A stretch of DNA of 64,000 nt from Histoplasma ohiense (Eukaryota; Ascomycota; Eurotiomycetes; Onygenales; Ajellomycetaceae), in NCBI GenBank assembly GCA_017607445.1, contig JAEVHH010000002.1, positions 2,533,501 through 2,597,500 on the forward strand, written 5' to 3'. Below, piece after piece: positions 1 through 12,100 of the stretch. The first letter of the stretch is position 1; the number at the start of each line of letters is the position of its first letter. The notes under the pieces were generated by a model. That model worked only from the letters and a program-made list of their open reading frames with translations. It was not told the origin of the DNA and searched no databases. The position numbers were made by a program, and so were the translations under genes.

Positions 1-481
1 GAGCGACACTTCCCATTTCCGCCACCAACGACTAGAACGCATTTGTCCTGCAATGCTTCCTGCGCTTCATTGCCTTTTACCAAATCTGCGAAAGGAGTGT
101 GACTTTGGATAATCATATCAGTGTCCAGAGCGACATGGAGGCGTTGGCTCAATTGCGCAATTCTCTCTTTCTCGTGCATTCCTCCACCATTTGTCACAAG
201 TACGAAAGGGATTCTCTCCCTTTTAAGGAGTTGGAGAGATTCAACTGCTCCGGGGAGCGGTCTCGATGACCGGAGAAGAACCCCATCTATACTGGTCATG
301 TATGTTAACCCTGCAATTTAACACAAAAGAACAACGAGCGCATGGCTTACTCAAAGGCAAAACCAAAATTTGGTGTTACACGCTGAGATGAAACAGAAGA
401 GCTGAATTGCTTTCGAATTGACGATGCCTGACAGCCGTAAAACGATTGACGGAGTGGTTGGTGAAGGGTGGAAAGGCGCAT
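1..481 (-). CDS. HAD-superfamily hydrolase, CECR5/YKR070W-like, 5' part (runs off window)
   Basis: Two exons are visible: 351-481 (start codon 481-479) and 1-291, separated by a 59-bp intron (292-350, donor GTAAGC, acceptor ACCAG). The splice rebuilds the HAD motif I, giving FAFDIDGVLLR with the first Asp split across the junction; an LVTNGGG motif (HAD motif II) follows about 30 residues later. The N-terminus (MRLSTLHQPLRQSFYGCQAS...) is rich in Arg, Ser and Gln with few acidic residues, like a mitochondrial presequence, which agrees with the yeast family member YKR070W. The family is phosphatase-like but its substrate is not settled. Only about 140 residues lie in the window and the rest is beyond position 1. 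The start is chosen because it opens the exon containing the presequence and the exon joins in frame. Confidence 0.85.
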
Positions 482-867
482 GGCTAGTTCAGGCTGTGGG
501 CGGCGGACGGCAAAAGTTTCGGCTACCAGTACAGAACACAGGCACTATCAAATCACAACAGTATCCCCAGTCCCACGGGCCAATTGTTAAGCATAAGAAA
601 AAGGGATGCCGTTGGCGGGACTGGTTCGGGTTGGGGAGCCCTGAATATGGCAATCAAGACGTTGGCGACCTTTTGTTCCTGTGAGACGTGGACGATTTAT
701 TTTTGAGCCGCTGACGGCATCCCGAAAACTCAAACGTCATCGTCCCTGCGGTAAGTTAGTTATTTATCAGCGTGGCAGCCAGGATGGCAATGCTGATATA
801 GCCGGGCAGAAACTGGTGAATATGTGACTATTTAATATATTTTCTTGACTTTTATTTCCGTCCCATA
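482..867. other. Intergenic, divergent promoter region
   Basis: These 386 bp separate the divergent HAD-hydrolase and F-box-like genes, so they should hold both promoters. I see no gene or repeat. Confidence 0.5.
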
Positions 868-2138
868 ATGTCTCAATATAGAGGCCAAATGCCTTTATTT
901 ATCCCGGTAGAGATTATCATCCACATCCTTTCCTACTTGCGAGAGCAACCGCAGCCCATTCGCCAGAATACACTGTACTCCTGCTGCTTGGTGTCCCGAC
1001 TATGGTACTCAGCTGCTCTCCCTTTGCTCTACGAGAAGCCACACATAACTGGGGCGAATTTCGATGGTTTCACTCGAGCGGTCTGCCCATCAGTGCAGGC
1101 CTATGCTCCAAGAGGTGACCTCGGGCGTTTCGTCCGCCGTTTGGATTTCTCGAAACTCGTCCACAACCTCACGACTAGCTTGACGACAAGATATCTGGGA
1201 CGAGTTAAAGACAATGTTGAGGTTTTTATTGCGCCGGCAAGCGGTTTTTCGTAAGATGCCTGTCTTCTCCTAAATATGTTTAAAATTCTGGCCGTTTCAG
1301 CTGGCGTATTGTTCGTGGAGGGATATTATATGCTATATCTATCTACTTGGGCAAATAAACAAGACTGATCCATATTTATAGGGCAATTAACCTCGTCACT
1401 CTTTCCAAATGCAAAAAGCTTCGCTCCATAGATTTGTTACACGTAATCAGAAAAATCGAATTCGAAGCCATCAAGAAGGCTCTCCAACACCTGGATAATC
1501 TACGTCGCCTGCGCTTACCCAGGAGCACAAACATCACTATGGGAGCAAGTCACCTGTCCTGGCCACCAAATCTCAGAACGCTTGAAATCAGCGGAACGCT
1601 TGATCGTACCACAATTCTCACATTCGACTGGCCGCCGAAGCTCTCCAGCCTAACGCTAGCAGGGAAAGCCCTCAAAGATCCAGCATTGATACCAGCCGTC
1701 CTGAACAATTCCTATCTGTGCACCCACTTGAAAAGCTTGAGAATCCCATATGAAATGCATTACACGCCTCAGCATGCTGAGCTTCTACTTCATTCTATTC
1801 CCAACTTGCATTACCTTTCGATCCAGGGGGATTTGGCCAAACCGCCGTTCTTCCATACCCTCGCGTCGTTGCCTTGGCCGCTACCATTAGAGATCCTCGC
1901 TTTTGAACAATCCCAGGGATTTCCAGATTTTTCGAAGGAAGATTTTCTTCATGCACTGGATGGAGGGTTAAGGAACCTTCGATTGCTTGGTTTACATGAA
2001 TCTCATCCATCTAGGCTGAGGATCGTGTCTGATGACGAACTCGATGAGTTGTTGAGGCGTAACGCTCAGAGAGCAGGTCACTCTCTGGACGAGATTGAGA
2101 GTGGAGATATCCCTGTTGGAGTTTATCATTTTGGTTAA
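868..2138 (+). CDS. F-box-like protein, leucine-rich C-terminal region
   Basis: Exons 868-1250 and 1382-2138 with a 131-bp intron (donor GTAAGA, acceptor TATAG) give 379 residues. The N-terminus matches the F-box pattern: hydrophobic PVEIIIHILSYL, then the CLVSRLWYSAALPLLYEKPHI stretch that is typical of fungal F-box proteins. The remainder has irregular leucine-rich segments (LRRLRLPRST, LRTLEISGTL, LSSLTLAGKAL, LHYLSIQGDL) resembling degenerate LRRs. Family knowledge suggests a substrate adaptor for an SCF ubiquitin ligase, but the substrate cannot be told from sequence. Without the intron the first ORF stops right after the donor, so the join is needed to reach the LRR part. Confidence 0.75.
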
Positions 2139-2755
2139 TAGTTTTATACGGACTGGGCTTTCGGTGTAAACTTATGGACTCTGCGATTTTGGAATATTTA
2201 GCTTGGCTTATATTATATTTCATAACATTTCGTGAGCTATTACCGCGATGAAGAACCCAATGATTTTCGGCGAGCTTCTAGATATTATATTTTATAGAAG
2301 TAGGTATGCATGGAATGGATAGAGAGAAAATAAAAGCTTCACCAAATTTTTGAAACTAGTGTGATGTGGTTGTTCTAGCCTTGAGAAAGCCCGTGATTAC
2401 TGTTTAACAAAGAGAATATCAAATATAAAAGCAAGGAAAAAGAGGGAACACGCAAACAGGAAACATGTAGTTGGTGAGAAAAATATGGTAGGAGAAGAAA
2501 GAGATAGCTCTCAATCCACAGAAGACATGTTATGAGCATGGAAGGCAACGATATATGTACGGTTTCTTCCACGAACACCACGCATCACATTTAAAGCGTT
2601 GGGAACCTCCCATCGAGAGAAATGTATGCGTCAGAGAGTTGACAGGTAGAGAAGAAGTGGAAGGGGGGGGGAGAGGAGTAGCAAACGGGTATGAATTATC
2701 TACCAAAAGTCGATAGGCGCAATTTTCAAAGGTATCAAAGATGATTGGGTTTGAA
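2139..2755. other. Intergenic between convergent genes
   Basis: This is the 3' flank of the F-box-like gene and of the gamma-COP gene. It contains purine-rich stretches (about 2640-2690) but no supported gene. Confidence 0.5.
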
Positions 2756-5700
2756 TCAGGCAACGGATGCGACGACTGTCGCAGCAACGCCTTCTTCTTC
2801 GGCACGAACAGTTACTTTGGTCGTCACACCGGATTTGGCCGAATATGCCATTCTCACCAAGGCTGCCACTCTACCGCCAGAAACAGTCTTGCCGTACAAT
2901 TTAAGTGCGTGTGTCGTATTGTTGAGGACCACGTCTGTGCCCTCGAGTGGTTGAAGTGATAGTGTTGCAACAAGTTGCTCGGTTGCATCTGTGCGTAAGA
3001 GGGAACAAACAATTAGTAGGAGAGCCTCTGAGAGGGTGAACTAATGTACAAAAAATTGTAAAAAATACATCTATTTTGAGGATGGGTAGCTTACCTTCAA
3101 TACCATTCACGTTGGAAAGTTGGAGTGTTTCGCTAGCTTCTTCACCGTTCGCACCAGTTTGTTCCCAGACGTGATCGAAGCTTCCAGCAAAGGCAGGAAT
3201 GACATAGTCACTACCAATTAGATCTAAATCTTCAACTTGATATTCATCCTCGTAGCCAGTCTCTTCCGGATCGCCAGTAGTAGGGTCGATTTCTTTGCTA
3301 GTGAACTTCAGGTTATTCGTAAATGACGTTACAGGGAAATTATGTTCTCCTCCAAGTTTCTTAAAAGCAACATAAACTATTCCAGGTTCATTTGTCATAA
3401 GTTTCGGCGCTGGCACGATGAAATCTTCTTCCAGTGATTCGTCGTCGTCCAGAGGAGAAGCAACAACGGATACGTCCTCAAGTAACGTGTCCGGCAATGT
3501 GTTTTTGATATCATATTGCAAGACAATATGTTCCTTAAAGATATGTTTAACAGCGCTGACGACATACTCCGTCTCACTTTCGGTTAGTTCAACAGGAGTA
3601 GATGATTTGAGCAGTGTTCCGTAAGCCTTGAGCTCCGGTATTTGGACAAGTTGTTCTGCGTATTTTTGGGTCGAAGCAGCAGCAACAGCAACTCCATCGA
3701 CCCCAGCGGTTGATTTTGCCTTCGATGGAGTCATAGATGGGGCCTTGAGGGTTGGTGTCGCAGTCGTAAGCTTCTTGGTTCGCTCTTCAGCAAGGGCTTG
3801 CTCTTGTGATACAACTGGAATGGTGTTGAGGTCGAACGCTGCCGCAAAAGTTTCCTTATCTGTTGCAGTAACATACATGACGAGTTGATGTTCAAATGTA
3901 GACAAAGAAAACATCGAATCTAAATGGCATTAGTTTAGGAGTAGCCATCTAAAATATCGCGCACAACAAGGGATCCTTACCGGTTTTAATAAATCGTTCC
4001 GCCAGTTCATCCTCCTCTTTCATCAGTCGTAGATTAAGAGCCGCACGATCACGGACTTCGTCATCCGTGTCATCCAAGCATCGGGCCAATAGAACGTTTA
4101 CACTTCTCTTAAGCTCTGGGTCCTTTTGGCCAACACCAAATTTGGCCAATGCCGTCACTGCAGCAGCACGAATTACCGCATTTTCCAAAACGACTCTATT
4201 ATAGATATACCGGATATACTTCGTCGGTTGTGAAGTTTTGGGTCCCTCAACACCTAGGAGATGTAATATCCTGACCGCGAGCTTGGTGAATTCGCAATCT
4301 TCAATGAATTCACAGAGATGTGCGAGAGCTAGACAACGTCAGTTTATAGAACAACTATAATAGGTAAGTGAGAGTTACTTACCATCTTCTTTGCTTCCAG
4401 GGACAAATTTGATAAGGTCAAACATGCTCTCGACAACACTTCTTTTAAATTCATAGCCGCCTTCATCCCTGAGTATGCCGCTGAGGAACGCAAGCATGCC
4501 AGCTTGTTTGTGTGGGAACTTAAGACAGAGTGTTCTGATAGCCTCAACAATTGTGATTTTGAATTCGTCGGTAGTATCAGCCATAAATCCAGAAATCTGG
4601 GTCATCAGACGGTCAACGCTAGCTTCATTGCCAGTTTTAAGGAGCGTCGTAATTGCAAACGTTGCAATGGATCGATTACTGTTGGATATCAAGGCTTCAA
4701 TATCTTGGTTGCAAGGGTTGACAACGTTGGGCTTGAAGGATGCCAAACTGTGCAAAGTCCTGATTGCAGCAAACTTGGTGATGGGGCGAGGAGACGAAAG
4801 AAAGAGTTGGAGGACATGAACCGCTTGGGACGCTTCCGCATCTGTGACATCCCTCATTTGGCAGATTGCTCGGGCAGCCTCGAAATTGACCATCTCATGC
4901 TTATGGCGAAGCCAACCGTCGAGCATTTGCATCATCGGCTTTCGAAGGCTCTGGTCCTCATCTGCCAATTGAGCAGCCAACCTGACAAGCAACACAAGTG
5001 CACCGGGGCTCTTGACCGCGCCCGCTGCACCATACTGTTGAACCATCTTTACCAAAGCCATTCTGTCATGAGCACGCATCTGATAAAGAAGACCAATTGC
5101 GTGATATTGGGTCATATAGTTCGTTTGTGAGATAGGGTGTGCTTGTCCACTCGTGAAACCAAGGAAACTGGTGGACTGTTTGCTTGATGAGGCAGCCTCC
5201 TGGGCTTCGCTCTGCCACCTTCGAACAACGTCGCGAGCGACGGGGAGGAGATGATAGGAGGAAACAAGAGCGGCTGACGAGACTGAGGGGGTTTTGTCGA
5301 CAATTGCGGTTTTTATCAGACGCTCAATCGCTTGAACGGTTGTAGCCTTTCGATAATTAGTATACAACCGAAAATTCCAACATTCAGATAAAAGGCGGAT
5401 CGTACATCTATAATGCGGCACAACGCTCGAATAGCATTAGCCCGGTAGAGGACGTCGCTTCCAACGGAAGTGTCCTTCATAATTATGGATGTAGACATGA
5501 TAACATCATCTGCCGTGCCAGCCAACTCCTTCAAGATCAGATATACCATTTGTCGCAGCGAAGGATCCTTGTTCTGGAAAAGTTTCGAGATGCCAAAGAA
5601 CAACGTCGTAGCCTCGTTCGTCGGGAACTTCTCCCCGGTGAAGAGCAAGACGGCGATTTTGGTAAGTAGTGTCCGACATTTTCGCGGTGATATAGGCGAG

Positions 5701-5859
5701 GAATTGAATAATCGTGCTGTCCCAATGTCAGTTGTAATTTCTCGTTGTTCGTACCGAAGCCAGTTCCGCGCACTGTCACCCACCATCTTGGAAAACAGAA
5801 GTCCGATCCAACTTCATCATTATTTGATCAGCATCTTCATCTTTCTTAACGTAGCTCAT
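2756..5859 (-). CDS. SEC21: Coatomer (COPI) subunit gamma
   Basis: Six exons: 5784-5859, 5406-5716, 4383-5346, 3981-4328, 3095-3919, 2756-2988. Introns are 54-106 bp with GT..AG ends, and the joined frame is 2757 nt (918 residues), the usual gamma-COP length. The N-terminus reads MSYVKKDEDADQIMMKLDR, followed by FQDARLFNSSPISPRKC across the first junction. An adaptin-type HEAT solenoid fills roughly residues 20-540. An acidic/alanine linker (about 570-640) leads into the C-terminal appendage, ending in the YGKTVSGGRVAALVRMAYSAKSG region. Gamma-COP is a structural subunit of the COPI coat that drives Golgi-to-ER and intra-Golgi vesicle traffic, binding dilysine cargo and ARF-GAP. It shares a 418-bp divergent promoter with the phosducin-like gene. 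No break or missing segment is visible. Confidence 0.95.
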
Positions 5860-6277
5860 CTTTGCAATGCAGAGGGTCGACTGAGGTGTGGACAATAATT
5901 CCCGGAACCAGAAGTATCAGGAGCTGACGCCGGGTCGGGCAACAGGAGTGGAGAAGGTGATCAGTGCAATGAGCGGAGTTGACTATTGAGCCTTCATAAT
6001 TTGCCAGAAAAGTAGACAGCAATGAGTAACTGCGGTGGTCCGCCAGCACGAGATTGGAGAGAGCAAATCGCGGCGTGTTGGTAGGAGTTCAGATATACAT
6101 TCGGATACACGTTGCCTCTGGCTTTGGCCTGTGTGGGACATTTCAGCCACAGTGGATGAGCAAACAGTGCAAACATCTGATACTGCCGCCTACTCAATAC
6201 TCCATGCATATATCGTTGACTATTCAATTGCCTTGCGCTGGAAAAAACAACATCACATTGATTCAATTATAGACAAC
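5860..6277. promoter_or_regulatory. Divergent promoter between gamma-COP and phosducin-like genes
   Basis: These 418 bp separate two start codons facing away from each other, so both promoters and 5' UTRs must lie here. I see no clear TATA box in either direction. Confidence 0.5.
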
Positions 6278-7234
6278 ATGGATATGCCAGTTAATGTCCC
6301 CGTTGATAACCCAAATGCCGACACGGAATGGTCTGAATTCCCTTTCTCTACCGCTCTATAATTTGTTAACTATTTACAGGAATGACATCCTCCGTAAACA
6401 TGGTATAATTCCCCAGAAACCCCCCTCTCCCACGCCGATTATAGAAGAAGCGCTCCTGGAAGCCGCACAACGAGAACATGAAAACCGACTCGAGAATAAG
6501 ACTTTAGATGAGCTTGATGCGCTAGAAGATGAGGAAGAAGCCGAGTTCCTTGCAAAATACCGGTTCGCAAACCCTCACGCCCACCAAAAATGTTTTGATC
6601 CAGATATATAGCTAGATAGACATATTGGTGTAACACCCACCAGCATCGTGGCTAAGGGATAGTTAATTCAGCAAGCAGCGCTTTGAAGAGATGTCTCTCC
6701 TCCAAAAAACAAGTATCCACAACCAAGTCTACCCTCTCCAGAAACCCGATTACGCAAAAGATGTCACAGAGGCATCGTCGAAATATTTCGTTCTAGTCAA
6801 CCTCACCTCCTCGAGCGTTAATAACATTGAGTCGCAACTTCTCACTGAGCTGTGGCGCCAGCTAGCGATGAAATACGGAGACATAAAGTTCTGCGAGATA
6901 CGCGCAGATATGTGTATAGAGGGCTATCCAGACCGGAATACTCCGACAATACTTGCCTATAAGGATGGAGACATCAAAAGGCAATTAGTCACTCTTAAGG
7001 AACTTAGAGGGCCAAAAACTACCCTTGAAGGTAAACAGTCTATATTTTGGTCTCCCCGTAATGACTTCGATGTCATAGATGGATAAATGCTGACAGGTAA
7101 CCTGCTCACCTGTAGATCTTGAAAAGCTCCTTGTCTCTTTAGGAGCTATCAATGAAAATGACAGCCGTTTGAGACAGGGTCCCACTCCCAAACCAGTTGA
7201 TAGCGATGACGAATATCTTGATGATTGGGATTGA
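6278..7234 (+). CDS. PLP2: Phosducin-like protein (PLP2/PDCL3-type)
   Basis: Four exons, 6278-6330, 6380-6562, 6672-7030 and 7116-7234, give 237 residues. The N-terminal helical part (TEWNDILRKHGIIPQKP ... LDELDALEDEEEAEFLAKYRKQRFEEM) is characteristic of the family. A thioredoxin-like fold follows (FVLVNLTSSSV, IKFCEIRADMCI, YPDRNTPTILAYKDGDI), and the tail is acidic (DSDDEYLDDWD). The family assists the CCT/TRiC chaperonin in folding actin and tubulin. Splice choice rests on family fit: exon 1 to 2 gives TEWND, exon 2 to 3 gives AKYRKQRFEEM, exon 3 to 4 gives LEDLEKLLVSLG. Two donors are unusual (GTCTGA and GTTCGC) although all introns keep GT..AG. Confidence 0.88.
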
Positions 7235-8075
7235 AATCAATAAGAAGAATAAACCATGACGGAAATAGGCAGTGTGTTATTCGCTCTCTCCCAGTTCCAT
7301 CTCAGAAAAGGGCTTTCTCATAGTTTGCCATCCATCTTCGAAATACTCAGGCAGGAGAATGCCCAATTTTTGCGCTGCTCTTGACTCTTCTCACTATTAA
7401 CCCTGTGTGCGGCTCTAAAATTATAATTTTTAGCCGGAAATCATGAGTCTTAATGAGGTGATGCGCGAGGTGATGCGCGAGGTGATGCGCTATTCTGCCG
7501 TACCATATTATGAGTGCAAAAAGATAGCCCACCAGTAATTGTCCAGTGAATAAATTGAGAGAAATGTCCAAGTCCATTTCATCAAGTCAACTCTGTAAAG
7601 CATTTAACGTTTATCTATACCATTATAACATCGGTGAAAAGAGGCAGGGGACGCATAGTATAGATTCTAATCATGTAAAATGCCAGGCTAAAACAGGTAA
7701 TATACGTAGGGGAAAAAAAAAAGAAAAGAAAAGGTATGCAATGGGTCGAACTCCAGGCTAAAGCGACTAAAACCCAAGAAAATAAACTGAAGTTGGAAGT
7801 TACTGCTAGGAAATATCTCCACTTGCTAAAGATAAAGGGGGTAGACAATTGTTCGAAACTTCACTGGCATAGGTATGAGATTCTGTGTAGACCATGATTT
7901 GGGATTCTAGAAAAATTGCTCCAACGAATATTGGGTAGATACGAAAAGTCGTCGTAATACTTGACTTCGAGGAGCTCAATCCGAGAGGAATCTAGGGTTT
8001 TTGGACCGATTTTTCTTGATGAGGCTCCAAAGCAAACTCAGAGCAAGTGTTTGTGGCAAGGCAGTAGGTCAAAAT
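7235..8075. other. Intergenic between convergent genes
   Basis: This region holds the 3' flanks of the phosducin-like and bZIP genes. It contains a small 12-bp tandem repeat (separate entry) and A-rich stretches near 7710-7735, and no supported gene. Confidence 0.5.
7455..7490. repeat. 12-bp tandem repeat, three copies
   Basis: Three perfect adjacent copies of GAGGTGATGCGC lie just downstream of the phosducin-like gene. The unit is not inside any gene I support. Confidence 0.9.
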
Positions 8076-9154
8076 TTAGATCAGCTCATCACTCCCTGCC
8101 GAAACACTCTCCTCAATAGCTTGAAGCACATGTGCTTCATCGACAACGAGGCAATGTCCGTCAAGTACGGCGCAGCTTTTCAACCTGTCGTATATGGTCT
8201 GGATATCGAAATTCAGCCCCCGACTTGTCAAATGACGCACGATCAAATCCCACGTCGCGGCTGCATCTAGCAATTTCTCTCCCGGACCCTTGTTACTACT
8301 AGAAGGGCTATGGGAAAGCTCGCTCTTATCTGCGCCGCATGTAGAATACTCCGCTAAATTTCTCAAGAAGCCTGTTGCAGGGGGCACTTCATTGGGCCCA
8401 TAATCGGCGATCGATCGCTGCGCGTTGTTGTTCGATGTTGCTCGAAGCATTTCATTCTCCGTATCAATCTTTTCTATTTGTCTTTTTAGGCTTTTGTGAT
8501 CTTCCATGAGTGACGAATAGTTGCTCTTGTATCGATTCAGTTCCTGTTCAAGGTCACGTACGCGGCGTTCTTTCCGCTCGCGAAAGGCCCGTTGGCTGTT
8601 GCCAACTTGAAGTTAATATTGATTTATATATAATGCAACAGGACCCAGTATAAACAAGTTGATGTATGACTAGATATTAGAAAAGGGATTACATACGCAG
8701 CTCTGTTCTGTTCCTTGCGCCTACATTGGGCCGGCGTCAACGTCTCCTTTTCTTCACTGCTGCTCCTTGGCAACGTCTTGTCCGTTTGAAAGTCTTCAAT
8801 TCTATTGCTATTGATGCCACCACAATCACTAACTTGGGAATCAATTACATGTTTCGCATAGTGACCTGGAGAAGGCGATGGATGCGCTCCCATGAGACCG
8901 GAAGCGTCAAAATGCATCTGGGCATCAAAAAATTGTTGGAAACCAGGATCAAAATGCTCCTAGCCTCCGTGTTAGCAAGTGCACAACGGACGGGTGCCGA
9001 GACCGCGTTATGGAGGTGCATGTGGAGGTTGACTTACCACCCCGGGGCTGGGTTGAAATTGGGTATGCTGAGCAACTTCGGTTTGCTGCGGATGTGGTAT
9101 TTGAAGTGGCATGTATTGCTGTTGAAACGGCGGGGTATAGTAGGTAAAGTCCAT
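8076..9154 (-). CDS. bZIP transcription factor, fungal AP-1/Yap-like
   Basis: Three exons (9038-9154, 8697-8959, 8076-8595) give 299 residues. The N-terminus (MDFTYYTPPFQQQYMPLQ) is Gln/Pro-rich. The basic region is RRKEQNRAAQRAFRERKERR at about residues 117-136. Its NRAAQRAFRERK core is the fungal Yap/AP-1 signature and is split by a 101-bp intron between the two alanines. A coiled-coil zipper (VRDLEQELNRYK ... LKRQIEKIDTENEML) follows. A C-terminal LLDAAATWDLIVRHL block resembles a conserved region of RsmA/KapC-like regulators, from memory. The protein should bind DNA as a dimer in the nucleus; targets are unknown. An upstream in-frame start at 9298 was not used because the MDFTYY start fits the family better and begins a cleaner N-terminus. 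Confidence 0.85.
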
Positions 9155-12100
9155 TTCTGCAGCCACTCCCAACGGGGGAGCAATATTGAAGAGTTTTGCG
9201 TAGTGACCACGCAGTAAAGGGTCTGAGTCCCTAAAACAGGCACCCGATGAGAGCTCTGATTGAGCGCAAAAAGAGAAGCTTCCAGACGGGAGTCGCAACG
9301 TAAGAAGCCACAGCGTTGAGGTGGCGGGCAGGTGTCAAAATGAATAGAGCTTGAGGTTCTTCTGGGAGTTGTACTTTGGCGATGCCGAAGGGCAGCAGGA
9401 GGGCAATCAGTCAAATATATCAATCAGTACAGAATAGAAGCTGTTAGTTAGATGATGTCCTCCAACTCGGGTACCTTCGATCGAGACTAGACGCCCTGTC
9501 CCACGCTATTGAGTTGGCATTAGACTCTTCATCCCAGGGCTTAGCTCCTTCGTCCGCAATAAGTCCGTTCTGGCGAATGGAACGTTTCATTAGCCTCATG
9601 GTTGGAATGCCGAATCATACAGAAAGCTATCCGCCCAGGAAGCCTTCATTTCAACCAGGAGTGGCATTTTCTTCAACAGCATCATTAGTTGGCACCCATG
9701 AGGGAAGAGAAGAGTAATGGGCGTTGGTTGACAGCTAGCCCAAGACAACAGGAGGTGCTAGTATCTTCTGTCCAGGATCGCCAGTCTTAGTGATTTAAGC
9801 TGTAGACCGGCGTACAGAGTAGACAGTCAGATTATGCGTCGAGCCCGAGGATTCGATATCAGCACCCCTCAAATTCCCGGCAGCCCTACGCAACATGTCT
9901 TGCCGTCTCTTCGCGACCTGATGTCAATCATATCTTGGATGAGGGTCCAACCTCGTGTTACGGGGGCAAACCAACATGGCTTAAAATTGATCCCATACGG
10001 CCGTATGATATCATTTAACTTTTTTTAGATTTCGATGTTCATTTTATTTTTATTTATTTTTATTTATTTTTTATTTCTCATCTTAAGTTTGTTTTTGTTG
10101 GCCCTTGCTGGATGCAAGCCCCTGCAGTCCTCAGGGCGTCCAGGGTCCACGGCTAACCAATGTGACCAGGGAGGATATTAAGGCTTGTCATACGACCGTT
10201 CGCCATTCCTACTTTATATATGTAATTATTTGCTGGGGGCCGTAGGGCCGAAAAATCAGAGATCCCGTTCGACAAGGGGGGCAGCGGTTGAACATGAAAC
10301 CAGGCCGGTTGTCCGACCACGAAAACCTTCAGTATTTCTCAAAGCTCGCAGGTACAGTACATCACCAGGGCAGCAGATCATCGGGCACCTCCCCAGTCGC
10401 ATTGTCTCAGCATCGATGAATCCCTCGTGTTGATTAGGGCCTTACACTCCGATGAACGCCGACCGTCATTTGTTTGTGACATCTTCTCTACCCCATCGTG
10501 GAGGTTAAGACTCTGATACATCAGTACTGATGGATGAGGTATGTAGGTTTGATTATGGCTTCAAAATAGTTACGTTCTCACATTGAACAAATCAGCGTTC
10601 AGTTGTCCGTTATTGGATGAACAGGATGAAGTGAGCCGTCAGGGACTAGATATAAGGCTCGGGGAGGACGCAGAAATTTTTAAACTGCCAGCCACCACGC
10701 CGTTGCTAGCCAGTCACTAAAGCATGACAAAACCTTTCCCTGGTGTCGGTACTGAGCGCCGCGTCCAACTACCGAAGGACGGTCACTATTAATAGTCGAT
10801 GATAGGGGTCTGACTGGATGGATGATGGATGTTGGCCACAGTGATTACCACCGATTATCTCCTGCCGGCCAGGATGTCAACCCTTTAAATTAACGTTCCA
10901 AGTAGATTCTGAAGCTATCTTGATTTTGGAATAGAAGTATTTATTCGCAGACCATTGGCTTGAAGTTCTGAAATGGCCCACCGCCCCGCTTGCTTCAACT
11001 TTGTTCAGCTTTCAGCTCACTTGGGGCTCACATATCGATTGGTGATCGGAGGTAGGTGGTTTTTTTACGAACGTCTTCCCTTTCCCGAAAACATCCAGCG
11101 CATTTGCTCTGAATCTTGGAAAAGAAATCCGGTCTGGGCCCCGGGATTGCATCTTTCCAGGGGAATAATGATGTTGATCACGGTGGATCGTACCCCATAC
11201 GTATAAACGTTAGGTAGTCAGTCACACCCCCGTCCAGGATGAATAACAGCGTTGCATCTCTCAACATCTAGTGGCCCGAGTAAGGCGGTTAGTGGATTGA
11301 CGTTCTCAATCGGCAGAAACGTGGGATGCCATGATAACCTTCCTCGAGAAGATGAATAGCCACAATGTGGATATTATTAGTATGGACGACTAAAGACAGT
11401 GCAGCTTCGACTTCTCATGTCGCCCACACTCGTTCTTCGAAGTCAGCCTGCAGGAGTATCAGCTCATAACGTTGTTGTTTCTTGACAAACAAAAATATTT
11501 TTGCATCAATTGCCCACCAAATCCTTGTTCTTTCGAGCCATATTCTGAAGACTAAGGACCGACTGGGGCCTATCCTCATCAAGGAGCACTACTCGCCAAC
11601 CCTGAGTGGGGATCTCGAATTTTGCTCCATTATTTTGCTGGAATCAATAAACCGAAGATGGAATCATCGAACTTTATACCACCTAATTGCTGGGCGGCGA
11701 ATAAAGCTCGCACCATAACGAGCCCTGGACACTTGCAAGGTTATGCCGCTGGAAAAGGGTAAGGCCAAGTGATTGCGAGTCAACCTGGCCGATTTGGGCG
11801 GGTAGAGGAGACAAGCCAGCACAGTCAAAAATCCATGTCCCCTTTTTAAGAAATGAAACAGCGCTCTGAACAACCGTACTTGGTTTGTTGGTAGCAGGGT
11901 GGCCCCGGATAATTCCGTTTTCCAGAAGAAAAACGCCATTCCCGGGTCCAGTGACAGCAATTGGCTTTCAAACCCGATCATGACCTGGACATTTCTTCCG
12001 TGTGAACCCGTGGAGGAACCGCTTCTGATGTATCTGGCTCTAGTTGAGCCAAAAGCTAAAAAAAAGACCGGTCGCGGTGTGATTGGATGGATCCCTTCAT

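Noticed and set aside
2741..2959. Plus-strand ORFs over the 3' end of gamma-COP
   Set aside because: Shadows of the coding exon 2756-2988 on the other strand.
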